From Kiritimatiellia bacterium (GTDB lineage: Bacteria > Verrucomicrobiota > Kiritimatiellia > RFP12 > UBA1067): a stretch of DNA of 9,710 nucleotides. The first letter of the stretch is position 1; each line of letters starts with the position of its first letter. The notes under the pieces were generated by a model. The model made no database searches. It saw only the letters and a list, made by a program, of their open reading frames with translations, and had not been told where the DNA came from. Location: positions 1-9,710 of the forward strand of contig JAFPYE010000040.1 of NCBI GenBank assembly GCA_017412325.1, in the 5' to 3' direction. Shown piece after piece: positions 1-7,783 of this stretch. The translations under genes were made by a program, and so were the position numbers.

Positions 1-254
1 ACGTGCTCGATCCGCACACGGCGGTGGCGACGGCGGTCGCGCGGCGGCTCGGCTACCCGCAGGCGGGGCGCACGGTCGTCGTCGCGGCGACGGCGACGCC
101 CTACAAGTTCCCCGAGACGTGCGCGCGCGCGTTCGGCGAAAACGTGCTGACCGACCCGCCGCCGTCCTTCCGCGACCTGGAGCGGCGGCCCGTCGTGCAG
201 ACGAAGGTCGTCGACGTCGGCGGCATCGACGCGGCGGTGACGGAACTCTTCTAA
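1..254 (+). CDS. thrC: Threonine synthase, C-terminal fragment (5' end outside window)
   Basis: Only the last 84 or so codons are present; the reading frame is already open at the left edge and ends at TAA 252-254. Threonine synthase is a pyridoxal-phosphate enzyme that converts O-phosphohomoserine to threonine in the cytoplasm. The fragment shows two hallmarks of the C-terminal part of the family: a VLDPHTAVATAVA segment at the left edge, and a strand followed by ATATPYKFPETCARAFG, which matches the usual 'ATA(S/H)P.KFPE' block near the end of the protein. The catalytic lysine and cofactor-binding region lie upstream of the window and cannot be checked. The next gene begins 41 bases downstream with no terminator between, so the two are probably co-transcribed. 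The GTG at position 3 is an internal codon, not the start. Confidence 0.87.
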   Translation, partial: VLDPHTAVATAVARRLGYPQAGRTVVVAATATPYKFPETCARAFGENVLTDPPPSFRDLERRPVVQTKVVDVGGIDAAVTELF

Positions 255-295
255 AACGACCAATCAGGTAACACGGCAAATCAGGAAAGACGAAG

Positions 296-1234
296 ATGAA
301 GACGGCAGTTGTCAACGGATCGGAAATTTCGGCGGAGGCGATCAACTTCGAGCTGGACCGGCTCGTCAAGTTCTACATGGGCCACGGCATGACGTTCGAC
401 GAGGTGCGCAAGAACCTGCCGAAGCTGCAGGAAAAGGCGCTCGACCAGGCCATCGGCGCGAAGCTGCTCTTCGACCGCGCGCACCAGCTGGAGCTGCCTG
501 TCACGGCGAAGGACGTCGACGCCGAGGTCGCGCGGGTCGTCGCGCAGGTCGGCGGCGAGGAGAACTACAAGAAGGCGCTCGCCGCGCAGGGCATCACCGA
601 GGCGGCCTTCCGCAAGGAGCTGGAGAAGGGCGCGCGCGTGAACCTGCTCGTCAACCAGGCGTGCGCGCACGTCGAGGAGCCGACGGAGGCGGAGGTCGAA
701 GCGTTCTACGCGGCGCACAAGGACGAATACGTCACGCCGCCGCAGGTCCTCTGCCAGCACATCCTCGTCAAGAGCGAGGCGGGCGACCTGCCCGAGGCCA
801 AGAGCGCGGCGTTCGAGAAGATCCGCGCCATCCGCGAGCGCATCGCGGCGGGCGGCGACTTCGCGGCGGAGGCGCAGCAGCATTCCGACTGCCCGTCGGG
901 CCAGCAGGGCGGCTCGCTCGGCTGGTTCGGGCGCGGCATGATGGTGCCGGAGTTTGACAAGGCGGCGTTCGAGATGAAGAAGGGCGAGGTGTCCGACATC
1001 GTGACGACGCAGTTCGGCTACCACATCATCTACAAGGCGGACGAGAAGGGCGGCGAGGCGCAGACGCTTGTCGACGTGCACGACCAGATCAAGGACCTCC
1101 TGCGCCACGAGGCGCGCGGCCGCGTGCTGGACGCGTTCGTCGCGGAGCTGCGCGCGCAGGCGACGATCACCTTCAAGAACGTGGAAGCCCCGCATGCGCA
1201 CGGCGACGGGTGCGGCTGCGGCTGCCACCACTGA
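296..1234 (+). CDS. Cytoplasmic parvulin-type peptidyl-prolyl cis-trans isomerase with Cys/His-rich tail
   Basis: The 312-residue protein has a SurA/NifM-like helical N-terminal chaperone region (about residues 1-140) followed by a PpiC/parvulin domain (about 147-251). The parvulin domain shows QHILVK, then DCPSGQQGGSLGWFGRG, then MVPEFDKAAFEMKKGEVSDIV and QFGYHIIYK, all standard for the family, which isomerises peptidyl-proline bonds during folding. There is no signal peptide: the protein begins directly with the strand TAVVNGSEIS, and an in-frame TAA at 269-271 with no start codon between it and ATG 296 rules out a longer N-terminus. A cytoplasmic location is therefore expected, unlike SurA or PrsA. 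AGGA at 283-286 is a good ribosome-binding site. The last 14 residues, PHAHGDGCGCGCHH, are rich in Cys and His and look like a metal-binding tail, as on SlyD. The specific substrate is unknown. Confidence 0.93.
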   Translation: MKTAVVNGSEISAEAINFELDRLVKFYMGHGMTFDEVRKNLPKLQEKALDQAIGAKLLFDRAHQLELPVTAKDVDAEVARVVAQVGGEENYKKALAAQGITEAAFRKELEKGARVNLLVNQACAHVEEPTEAEVEAFYAAHKDEYVTPPQVLCQHILVKSEAGDLPEAKSAAFEKIRAIRERIAAGGDFAAEAQQHSDCPSGQQGGSLGWFGRGMMVPEFDKAAFEMKKGEVSDIVTTQFGYHIIYKADEKGGEAQTLVDVHDQIKDLLRHEARGRVLDAFVAELRAQATITFKNVEAPHAHGDGCGCGCHH

Positions 1235-1270
1235 CGGGCGGGACGTTTGGAACGCGAACGGGCTAGACAG

Positions 1271-1846
1271 ATGAAGAAGAAGACGACGGAACCGAACGAG
1301 AAGAAGATCGCCGCGCTGGTGCGCGCGCTGCTGGCGGAGCTGGGCGAGGACCCGGAACGCGACGGGCTGAAGAAGACGCCCGTGCGCGTCGCGCGGTCGC
1401 TCGCGTTCCTCACGCGCGGCTACCGCCAGAACCTGAAGGCGGTCGTCAACGGCGCGAAGTTCGCCAGCGGCACCAACCACATGGTGATCCTGAAGGACAT
1501 CGAGCTCTACTCGATGTGCGAGCACCACCTGCTGCCGTTCTACGGCAAGTGCGCAATCGGCTACATCTCGCAGGGCAAGGTGCTCGGCGTCTCGAAGCTC
1601 GCGCGCATCGTGGACATGTTCGCGCGGCGGCTCCAGATCCAGGAGCGGCTGACGGAGGAGATCGCGAACGCCATCATGGCCGAGGTCGGCGCGGAGGGCG
1701 TGGGCGTCGTCATCAAGGCGAAGCACCTGTGCATGATGATGCGCGGCGTCGAGAAGCAGAATTCGGAGATGACGACCTCGACGGTGCTCGGCACCTTCCG
1801 CAGCGACGCGAAGGTGCGCCAGGAGTTCCTCTCGCTCATCGGCTGA
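1271..1846 (+). CDS. folE: GTP cyclohydrolase I
   Basis: FolE converts GTP to 7,8-dihydroneopterin triphosphate, the entry step to folates and, in many bacteria, to queuosine-type modified bases. From ATG 1271 the protein has 191 residues, typical for the family. It shows the zinc/catalytic block [10 protein letters not shown] (Cys83, His85, His86), then [27 protein letters not shown], and the second metal/catalytic block [10 protein letters not shown] (His152, Cys154). The full Cys-His-Cys zinc set of the FolE1A type is thus present. TTG at 1247 is an in-frame alternative start that adds eight residues. I prefer ATG 1271 because the extra residues fall outside the conserved domain, but neither start has a strong ribosome-binding site. 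The gene follows the isomerase stop by 36 bases and has no promoter of its own that I can see, so it is probably read from the upstream unit. Confidence 0.97.
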   Translation: MKKKTTEPNEKKIAALVRALLAELGEDPERDGLKKTPVRVARSLAFLTRGYRQNLKAVVNGAKFASGTNHMVILKDIELYSMCEHHLLPFYGKCAIGYISQGKVLGVSKLARIVDMFARRLQIQERLTEEIANAIMAEVGAEGVGVVIKAKHLCMMMRGVEKQNSEMTTSTVLGTFRSDAKVRQEFLSLIG

Positions 1847-1864
1847 CGTCCCGCCGCGGCGCGG

Positions 1865-3223
<1,359 letters not shown>

Positions 3224-3250
3224 GGGCTTTCGGAGCTGAACCGACGGCGG

Positions 3251-3286
3251 AAGGCGGGGCGTGCGCTCCGCCTTTCGTCTTTTTTT
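3251..3286 (+). terminator. Intrinsic terminator of eno
   Basis: A 10-base-pair stem pairs AAGGCGGGGC (3251-3260) with GCTCCGCCTT (3265-3274). It has one G-T wobble and a GTGC loop, and a T-rich tract follows at 3278-3286. The stem starts 27 bases after the eno stop codon. This is the only clear rho-independent terminator in the window. Confidence 0.88.
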
Positions 3287-3302
3287 GTCGGGCAAAATCC
3301 GA

Positions 3303-3333
3303 CTGACGGGCGCAAACGAGATATGATATAATA
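3303..3333 (+). promoter_or_regulatory. Predicted promoter of prfB (extended -10)
   Basis: TATAAT at 3327-3332 is a perfect consensus -10, preceded by TG to give TGATATAAT. CTGACG at 3303-3308, 18 bases upstream, is a four-of-six match to the -35 consensus. The element begins 16 bases after the T-tract of the eno terminator. The predicted start near 3339 leaves a short leader of about 16 bases that contains the ribosome-binding site. Confidence 0.78.
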
Positions 3334-3354
3334 CGCGGCTCAAAGGAAAAGGTC

Positions 3355-4500
3355 ATGGCCGAAGAAGTCAAAGTGAAGTTGCTGGAGGTCGAGGAGGTTC
3401 GCCAGCGGATCGAGGAGCTGCGGCGGAAAGTCGCGGAGATGGCGGCGTACATCCAGATCGACGCGCGGCGCGCGCGGCTCGTGGAGCTCGAGGCGCAGCA
3501 GGCGACGGGCGACTTCTGGAACAGCCCGGCGAAGGCGCGCGAGGTGATCGCGGCGACGAACGCCGAACGCGCGTACGTCAATCCCTACGATTCGCTCCTG
3601 AAGACGGTGGACGACGCGGCGGTGATGCTGGAGCTCGCCGAGATGGAGGAGGGGTCCGCGCAGCAGACGGCGCTCGCCGACACGCTCGCGGAGTGCGCGA
3701 AGGCGGACGCGTTCTTCGGGAAGCTGCGCCTGCAGTCGCTGCTGGGCGGCAAGTTCGACCAGTGCAACGTGTTTGTGAAGCTCCATGCCGGCCAGGGCGG
3801 CACCGAGGCGTGCGACTGGGTGGCGATGCTCTACCGCATGTACCAGCGCTACGCCGAGAGCCAGGGCTGGAAGGTCGAGGAATACGACATCCAGCCGGGC
3901 GAAGAGGCGGGCTACAAGGACGTCTATTTCCGCGTCGAGGGGCCGTACGCGTTTGGCATGCTCAAGGCCGAGCGCGGCATCCACCGCCTCGTGCGCATCT
4001 CGCCCTTCGACGCGAACAAGCGGCGGCAGACGAGCTTCGCCTCGATGGAGACGGTCGCGGAGATCAACGACGACATCGACGTGGAGATCAAGGAAGAGGA
4101 CCTGCGCATCGACACCTACCGGTCGGGCGGCGCGGGCGGCCAGCATGTCAACAAGACCGATTCGGCGGTGCGCCTGACGCACCTGCCGACGGGCATCGTC
4201 GTCGCCTGCCAGAAGGAGCGCTCGCAGCACATGAACAAGGAAAAGGCGATGAACATGCTGCGCGCCCAGCTCTACGAATACTACGAGGACCAGAAGAAGG
4301 CGGAGATGGACCGCTTCTACGGCGCGAAGTCGGAGAACGGCTGGGGCTCGCAGATCCGCTCCTACGTCTTCTGCCCGTACACGATGGTCAAGGACCTGCG
4401 CACGGAGTGCGAGACGAGCGACGTCGACGGCGTGATGGACGGCCACCTGCAGCCGTTCATCGAAGCGTGGCTCCAGATGAAGGCCACGGCGGACAAGTAA
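3355..4500 (+). CDS. prfB: Peptide chain release factor 2 (no programmed frameshift)
   Basis: RF2 recognises UAA and UGA stop codons in the ribosomal A site and triggers peptide release. The 381-residue protein has a coiled-coil-like N-terminal domain. The stop-recognition tripeptide Ser-Pro-Phe (residues 216-218, in RISPFDANKRRQTSFAS) marks it as RF2 rather than RF1. The catalytic GGQ (residues 261-263, in SGGAGGQHVNKTDSAVR) is intact, and the C-terminal WGSQIRSYVFCPYTMVKDLRT block is also family-typical. The internal UGA frameshift site that many bacteria use for autoregulation, which in E. coli falls in the 'RGYLDYDAKKERL' region, is absent. The equivalent AAYIQIDARRARL reads straight through. 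AAGGA at 3343-3347 lies seven bases before the ATG. A promoter immediately upstream and the separate ilvC promoter downstream suggest it is transcribed alone. The stop-codon distribution in this window (TAA and TGA only) fits use of RF2. Confidence 0.97.
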   Translation: MAEEVKVKLLEVEEVRQRIEELRRKVAEMAAYIQIDARRARLVELEAQQATGDFWNSPAKAREVIAATNAERAYVNPYDSLLKTVDDAAVMLELAEMEEGSAQQTALADTLAECAKADAFFGKLRLQSLLGGKFDQCNVFVKLHAGQGGTEACDWVAMLYRMYQRYAESQGWKVEEYDIQPGEEAGYKDVYFRVEGPYAFGMLKAERGIHRLVRISPFDANKRRQTSFASMETVAEINDDIDVEIKEEDLRIDTYRSGGAGGQHVNKTDSAVRLTHLPTGIVVACQKERSQHMNKEKAMNMLRAQLYEYYEDQKKAEMDRFYGAKSENGWGSQIRSYVFCPYTMVKDLRTECETSDVDGVMDGHLQPFIEAWLQMKATADK

Positions 4501-4549
4501 CGGGAAATTTGGGAAAAACGGCAATTCGGCTGTGCAACGGCGGCCGGAT

Positions 4550-4561
4550 TGTGATATACTA
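4550..4561 (+). promoter_or_regulatory. Predicted promoter of ilvC (extended -10)
   Basis: TGATATACT at 4552-4560 is the same extended -10 as upstream of eno, in the 112-base gap after prfB. The -35 is weak: TGTGCA at 4531-4536 has the right 18-base spacing but matches only three of six consensus bases. The predicted start is near 4567, giving a leader of about 46 bases. No Leu/Ile/Val leader peptide is visible in that leader, only a weak 4-bp hairpin (4577-4589). Confidence 0.7.
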
Positions 4562-4612
4562 CACACCCAACAGGCTCCCGCACGGCGGGCGCCCACACAA
4601 GGAACAAGCAGA

Positions 4613-5722
4613 ATGAAGATCAAGTTCGGTAAAGTCGCAGAAAACATCACGACCCGCAAGGAGTTTCCGCTCGCGAAGGCGCAGAAGGTCCTCAAGGGCA
4701 AGACCATCGCCGTCCTGGGCTACGGCATCCAGGGTCCCGGCCAGGCGCTCAACATGCGCGACAACGGCTTCAACGTCATTGTCGGCCAGCGCAAGAGCAC
4801 GAAGGCCAACAGCTCGTGGAAGCGCGCGATCAAGGACGGCTGGGTCGAGGGCCAGACGCTCTTTTCGCTTGAAGAGGCCGCCGCGAAGGGCGACATCGTC
4901 ATGATGCTCGTCTCCGACGGCTCCTGCCCCGTCGTCTGGAAGCAGATCGAAAAGTACGTCACCCCGGGCAAGTACCTCTATTTCTCGCACGGCTTCGGCT
5001 ACGTCTACCAGAAGCTGACCGGCATCAAGCCGCAGAAGGGCGTCGGCGTCGTCATGGTCGCGCCGAAGGGCTCGGGCACGAGCGTCCGGCGCAACTTCCT
5101 CTCGGGCGCGGGCATCAACAGCTCGTATGCGTTCGAGCCCAACGGCATGAAGGCCAAGACCGTCGAGGACGTCACCAAGGCCATCGGCATCGCCGTCGGC
5201 TCGGGCTACCTCTTCCCGACCACCTTCCAGAACGAGGTGACGAGCGATCTCGTCGGCGAGCGCGGCATCCTGATGGGCGCGCTGGCGGGCGTGATGGAAG
5301 CCCAGTTCGAGACGCTGCGCGCGAACGGCCACAGCCCGTCCGAGGCGTTCAACGAGACGTGCGAGGAGCTGACGCAGTCGCTCATCCGCCTCGTCGACGA
5401 GAACGGCATGGACTGGATGTACGGCAACTGCTCGCAGACGGCGCAGCACGGCGCGCTCAAGTGGCGGCCGATCTTCAAGAAGGCGACGCTGCCCGTGTTC
5501 GCCAAGCTCTACAAGAGCGTCAAGACCATGCAGGAGGCGAAGGAGGTCATCAAGGACACCGGCTGCGCCGACTACAAGGAGAAGATGCTCAAGAAGCTCG
5601 AAGACCTCCACAACCACGAGATGTGGCTCGCCGGCGCGGCGGTCCGCTCGCTCCGTCCGCACGAGGCGGCGAAGGGCAACGCGGCGAGCGCGGGCTGGGG
5701 CGGCCGCAAGGTCGTCAAGTAA
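4613..5722 (+). CDS. ilvC: Ketol-acid reductoisomerase, fungal/Bacteroidetes-like type
   Basis: The enzyme (acetohydroxy acid isomeroreductase) uses NADPH and magnesium to convert acetolactate or acetohydroxybutyrate to dihydroxy acids in valine, leucine and isoleucine synthesis. The 369-residue protein shows the Rossmann motif GYGIQGPGQ (residues 37-45), the catalytic His126 in YFSHGFG, and VAPKGSGTSVR. The magnesium ligands are Asp212 and Glu216 (SDLVGERG), with Glu244 and Glu248 in SPSEAFNET. Segments such as NGHSPSEAFNE, NGMDWMYGNCS, ALKWRPIFK and EMWLAGAAVRSLRP resemble yeast Ilv5 and Bacteroides IlvC as I remember them, more than the common short class I form. The cofactor-specificity loop (about 59-71) is longer than in those relatives, and a basic tail of about 20 residues follows the usual 'LRP' end. 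ATG 4613 is chosen because AAGGAA lies at 4599-4604 and upstream in-frame codons run through the promoter. No other ilv gene is adjacent. Confidence 0.96.
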   Translation: MKIKFGKVAENITTRKEFPLAKAQKVLKGKTIAVLGYGIQGPGQALNMRDNGFNVIVGQRKSTKANSSWKRAIKDGWVEGQTLFSLEEAAAKGDIVMMLVSDGSCPVVWKQIEKYVTPGKYLYFSHGFGYVYQKLTGIKPQKGVGVVMVAPKGSGTSVRRNFLSGAGINSSYAFEPNGMKAKTVEDVTKAIGIAVGSGYLFPTTFQNEVTSDLVGERGILMGALAGVMEAQFETLRANGHSPSEAFNETCEELTQSLIRLVDENGMDWMYGNCSQTAQHGALKWRPIFKKATLPVFAKLYKSVKTMQEAKEVIKDTGCADYKEKMLKKLEDLHNHEMWLAGAAVRSLRPHEAAKGNAASAGWGGRKVVK

Positions 5723-5752
5723 GGCGGCGCGGCACGACGCGTTGACGCGACC

Positions 5753-7783
5753 ATGACGGAAGGCGCGTTTTTCCAGGACCTGGCACTGCTCATGGCAGTG
5801 GCAGGTCTTGCGTCTGTCCTGTTCTCGCGCCTGAAGTGGCCGAAGGCGCTCGGCTACATCCTCGCGGGCGTCCTGATTTCCCGCCACACCTGGGGCGTCT
5901 CGTTCCTCTCGGACGAGTCGTCCGTCCAGACGATCGGCCAGCTCGGCGTCGTCTTCCTCATGTTCGCGATGGGGCTCGGCTTTTCGCCGTCGCAGATGAA
6001 GAAGGTCGGGCGCGTCACCTTCCCGACGGCCCTCTGGGACACGTTCGTCATGGTGTGGCTCGGCTACACCGTCGGGCGCAACTTCTTCGGCTGGGGCGTG
6101 GTGCCGTCGCTCTTCCTCGGCGCGGCGATCTGCGATTCGGCGACGACGCTCCTGGCGAAGATCATCGGCGAGATGCGCTGGGGGGATCGGCCGTTCGTCA
6201 AGTACGTCCTCGGCACGTCGGTCTGCGAGGACATCGTGACCGTCGTCATCCTCGCCGTCATCACCGGCGTCGCGACGGGGCAGGGCGTGTCCCTCGGCGC
6301 GGTGACGCTGTCGCTTGGGGGACTCTTGATGTTCTTCCTCGGGACGCTTGTCTTCGGCTTCGTGCTCATCCCGCGCCTCCTCAAGTCGATCGCCAAGTTC
6401 GGCGACGACGAGACGCTGATCCTGACGGTCCTCGGCTGCTGCTTCTTCGTCAGCTACATCGCCTACGTCTTCAACTTCTCGCTCGCGCTCGGCGCGTTCC
6501 TCGTCGGCGTGATCGGCGCGTCGAGCGACGTGCACCACCGGCTCGTCCGCTTCGTCGAGCCGCTCAAGTCGATGTTCGCGGCGGTCTTCTTTGTGTCGAT
6601 CGGGCTTTTGGTCGACCCCGCCCAGTGCGTCCAGAACCTGCCGGCCATCCTGGTCGTCACGCTCGTGGTCGTCGTCGGCAAGTTCCTGAACTGCACGGCG
6701 GCGGCGCTCGTGGCGGGCCAGGACCTGAAGAGTGCGGTGCAGATGGGCTTTGGCCTCGCGCAGATTGGCGAGTTCGCGTTCCTCGTGGCGATGCTCTACG
6801 TGTCGCTGACGGACGACGCCGCGACGCCGATGTACCAGATCGTCGTCGCCGTCTCGATCCTCACGACGCTCCTCAACCCGCTGATGATCCGCCTCTCGGA
6901 TCCCGTCGGCGACTGGCTGGAGCGCGTCTGCCCGCGGAAGGTCGCCGCCGCGCTGGAGGGCTACCGCGCGCTCCAGTCGCGCCTCAAGGACAACGCGGGC
7001 GTCTCGCCGGAGATGAAGGCGGTGCGCTTCGGGCTCGTCTACCTCGCCATCATCGGCGTCCTCGATTTCGTCGGCGCGTTCGTCTGCTCGGTGCTCGACG
7101 CGCACGACTGGAGCCAGCTGTCGACCTTCTTCGAGGCGCACAAGACGTTCTTCTTCTCGCTCGCGTTCAACATCTTCATGGTGGCGATGCTCGCCTCGGT
7201 CGTGCGCGCCGCGCGGCGGACGGGCGAGGCACTCGCGGCGGTGCTGACGGGCGCCGGCGACGCGCCGTGGCAGCAGGCGCTCAGGCCGGTCGTGCGGATG
7301 TTCTCGCTCGTGGCCGCGATCGGGCTGTGGTTCTTCCAGCTGACGATGGTCAACGTGAACCTCCATCCCGAGGAAATCTGGGCGCGGTGGGCGCTGCTCG
7401 TCCTCATGGTGGCGGCGGGCGGTTTCGGCTGGCGCTTCTTCCTCAAGAACGCGCGCGTGGCGGAAATCCGCCTCCGCGACGCGATGACGGCGGACGAGCG
7501 GCGCGACAAGAACCTGCCGGCGAACCCGCTCACGCTGACGGTGCCGGCCGACAGCGTCCACCAGCTGACGATTCCCGAGGTGTCGCCCGCGATCGGGCTG
7601 TCGATCGCACAGCTCAACATCCGCGCGAAGACGGGCGCGAACATCATCCGCGTCACCCGCAACGGCCGGCTCTACCGCAACACGGGGCCGGACTGGGTCT
7701 TCCGCGCGGACGACATCGTGGTCGCCTACGGCGAAGGGCCGCAGATCGCCGCGCTCAAGGACCTGCTGGGGGTGACGGCGTGA
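5753..7783 (+). CDS. CPA2-family cation/proton antiporter (KefB-like) with TrkA_C domain
   Basis: The 676-residue membrane protein opens with a CPA2 antiporter domain (about residues 8-385). Family-type segments are PKALGYILAGVLI, LGVVFLMFAMGLGF, a CDSATTLLAK helix (127-136), the acidic pair Glu159-Asp160 in GTSVCEDIV, SLALGAFLVGVIG, FFVSIGLLVDP and GFGLAQIGEFAFLVA. A second hydrophobic block of probably four transmembrane helices (about 425-565) follows. A soluble TrkA_C-type ligand-binding domain (about 605-675, with NIRAKTGANIIRVTRNG and RADDIVVAYG) comes last. There is no NAD-binding TrkA_N domain. The protein probably exchanges K+ or Na+ for protons at the inner membrane under control of a ligand bound by TrkA_C; ion and ligand cannot be read from sequence. 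It starts 30 bases after ilvC with no clear ribosome-binding site and no promoter, so it is likely read through from ilvC. Confidence 0.92.
   Translation: MTEGAFFQDLALLMAVAGLASVLFSRLKWPKALGYILAGVLISRHTWGVSFLSDESSVQTIGQLGVVFLMFAMGLGFSPSQMKKVGRVTFPTALWDTFVMVWLGYTVGRNFFGWGVVPSLFLGAAICDSATTLLAKIIGEMRWGDRPFVKYVLGTSVCEDIVTVVILAVITGVATGQGVSLGAVTLSLGGLLMFFLGTLVFGFVLIPRLLKSIAKFGDDETLILTVLGCCFFVSYIAYVFNFSLALGAFLVGVIGASSDVHHRLVRFVEPLKSMFAAVFFVSIGLLVDPAQCVQNLPAILVVTLVVVVGKFLNCTAAALVAGQDLKSAVQMGFGLAQIGEFAFLVAMLYVSLTDDAATPMYQIVVAVSILTTLLNPLMIRLSDPVGDWLERVCPRKVAAALEGYRALQSRLKDNAGVSPEMKAVRFGLVYLAIIGVLDFVGAFVCSVLDAHDWSQLSTFFEAHKTFFFSLAFNIFMVAMLASVVRAARRTGEALAAVLTGAGDAPWQQALRPVVRMFSLVAAIGLWFFQLTMVNVNLHPEEIWARWALLVLMVAAGGFGWRFFLKNARVAEIRLRDAMTADERRDKNLPANPLTLTVPADSVHQLTIPEVSPAIGLSIAQLNIRAKTGANIIRVTRNGRLYRNTGPDWVFRADDIVVAYGEGPQIAALKDLLGVTA

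Noticed and set aside
262..286. AATCAGG repeated at 262-268 and 280-286 before the isomerase gene
   Set aside because: Only two seven-base copies in a 41-base gap; the second is part of the ribosome-binding site. It could be chance and no function is implied.
1852..1861. CGCCGCGGCG palindrome after folE as a possible terminator
   Set aside because: It has no loop and no T-tract, and such GC palindromes are expected in this base composition.
4532..4612. A GTG start that would add 27 residues to IlvC
   Set aside because: The extra codons run through the predicted promoter (4550-4561) and are unlike the family N-terminus; ATG 4613 has a good ribosome-binding site.
3340..4707. A 455-codon - strand open frame opposite prfB
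   Set aside because: Same composition artefact, antisense to a complete RF2 gene with intact GGQ and SPF motifs.
5742..5771. A TTGACG similar to the eno -35, just before the antiporter
   Set aside because: No TATA-like -10 lies at suitable spacing; the sequence there is already antiporter coding DNA.
4559..7561. A 1000-codon open frame on the - strand
   Set aside because: It is antisense to ilvC and the antiporter. The product is dominated by Arg, Asp, Glu, His and Ala without motifs; a codon-bias artefact.
5836..7779. A long + strand extension of the helical-repeat gene through the antiporter
   Set aside because: This part overlaps the antiporter in another frame and is Arg-rich shadow sequence. 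The real protein begins at GTG 7780 with a ribosome-binding site and a signal anchor.
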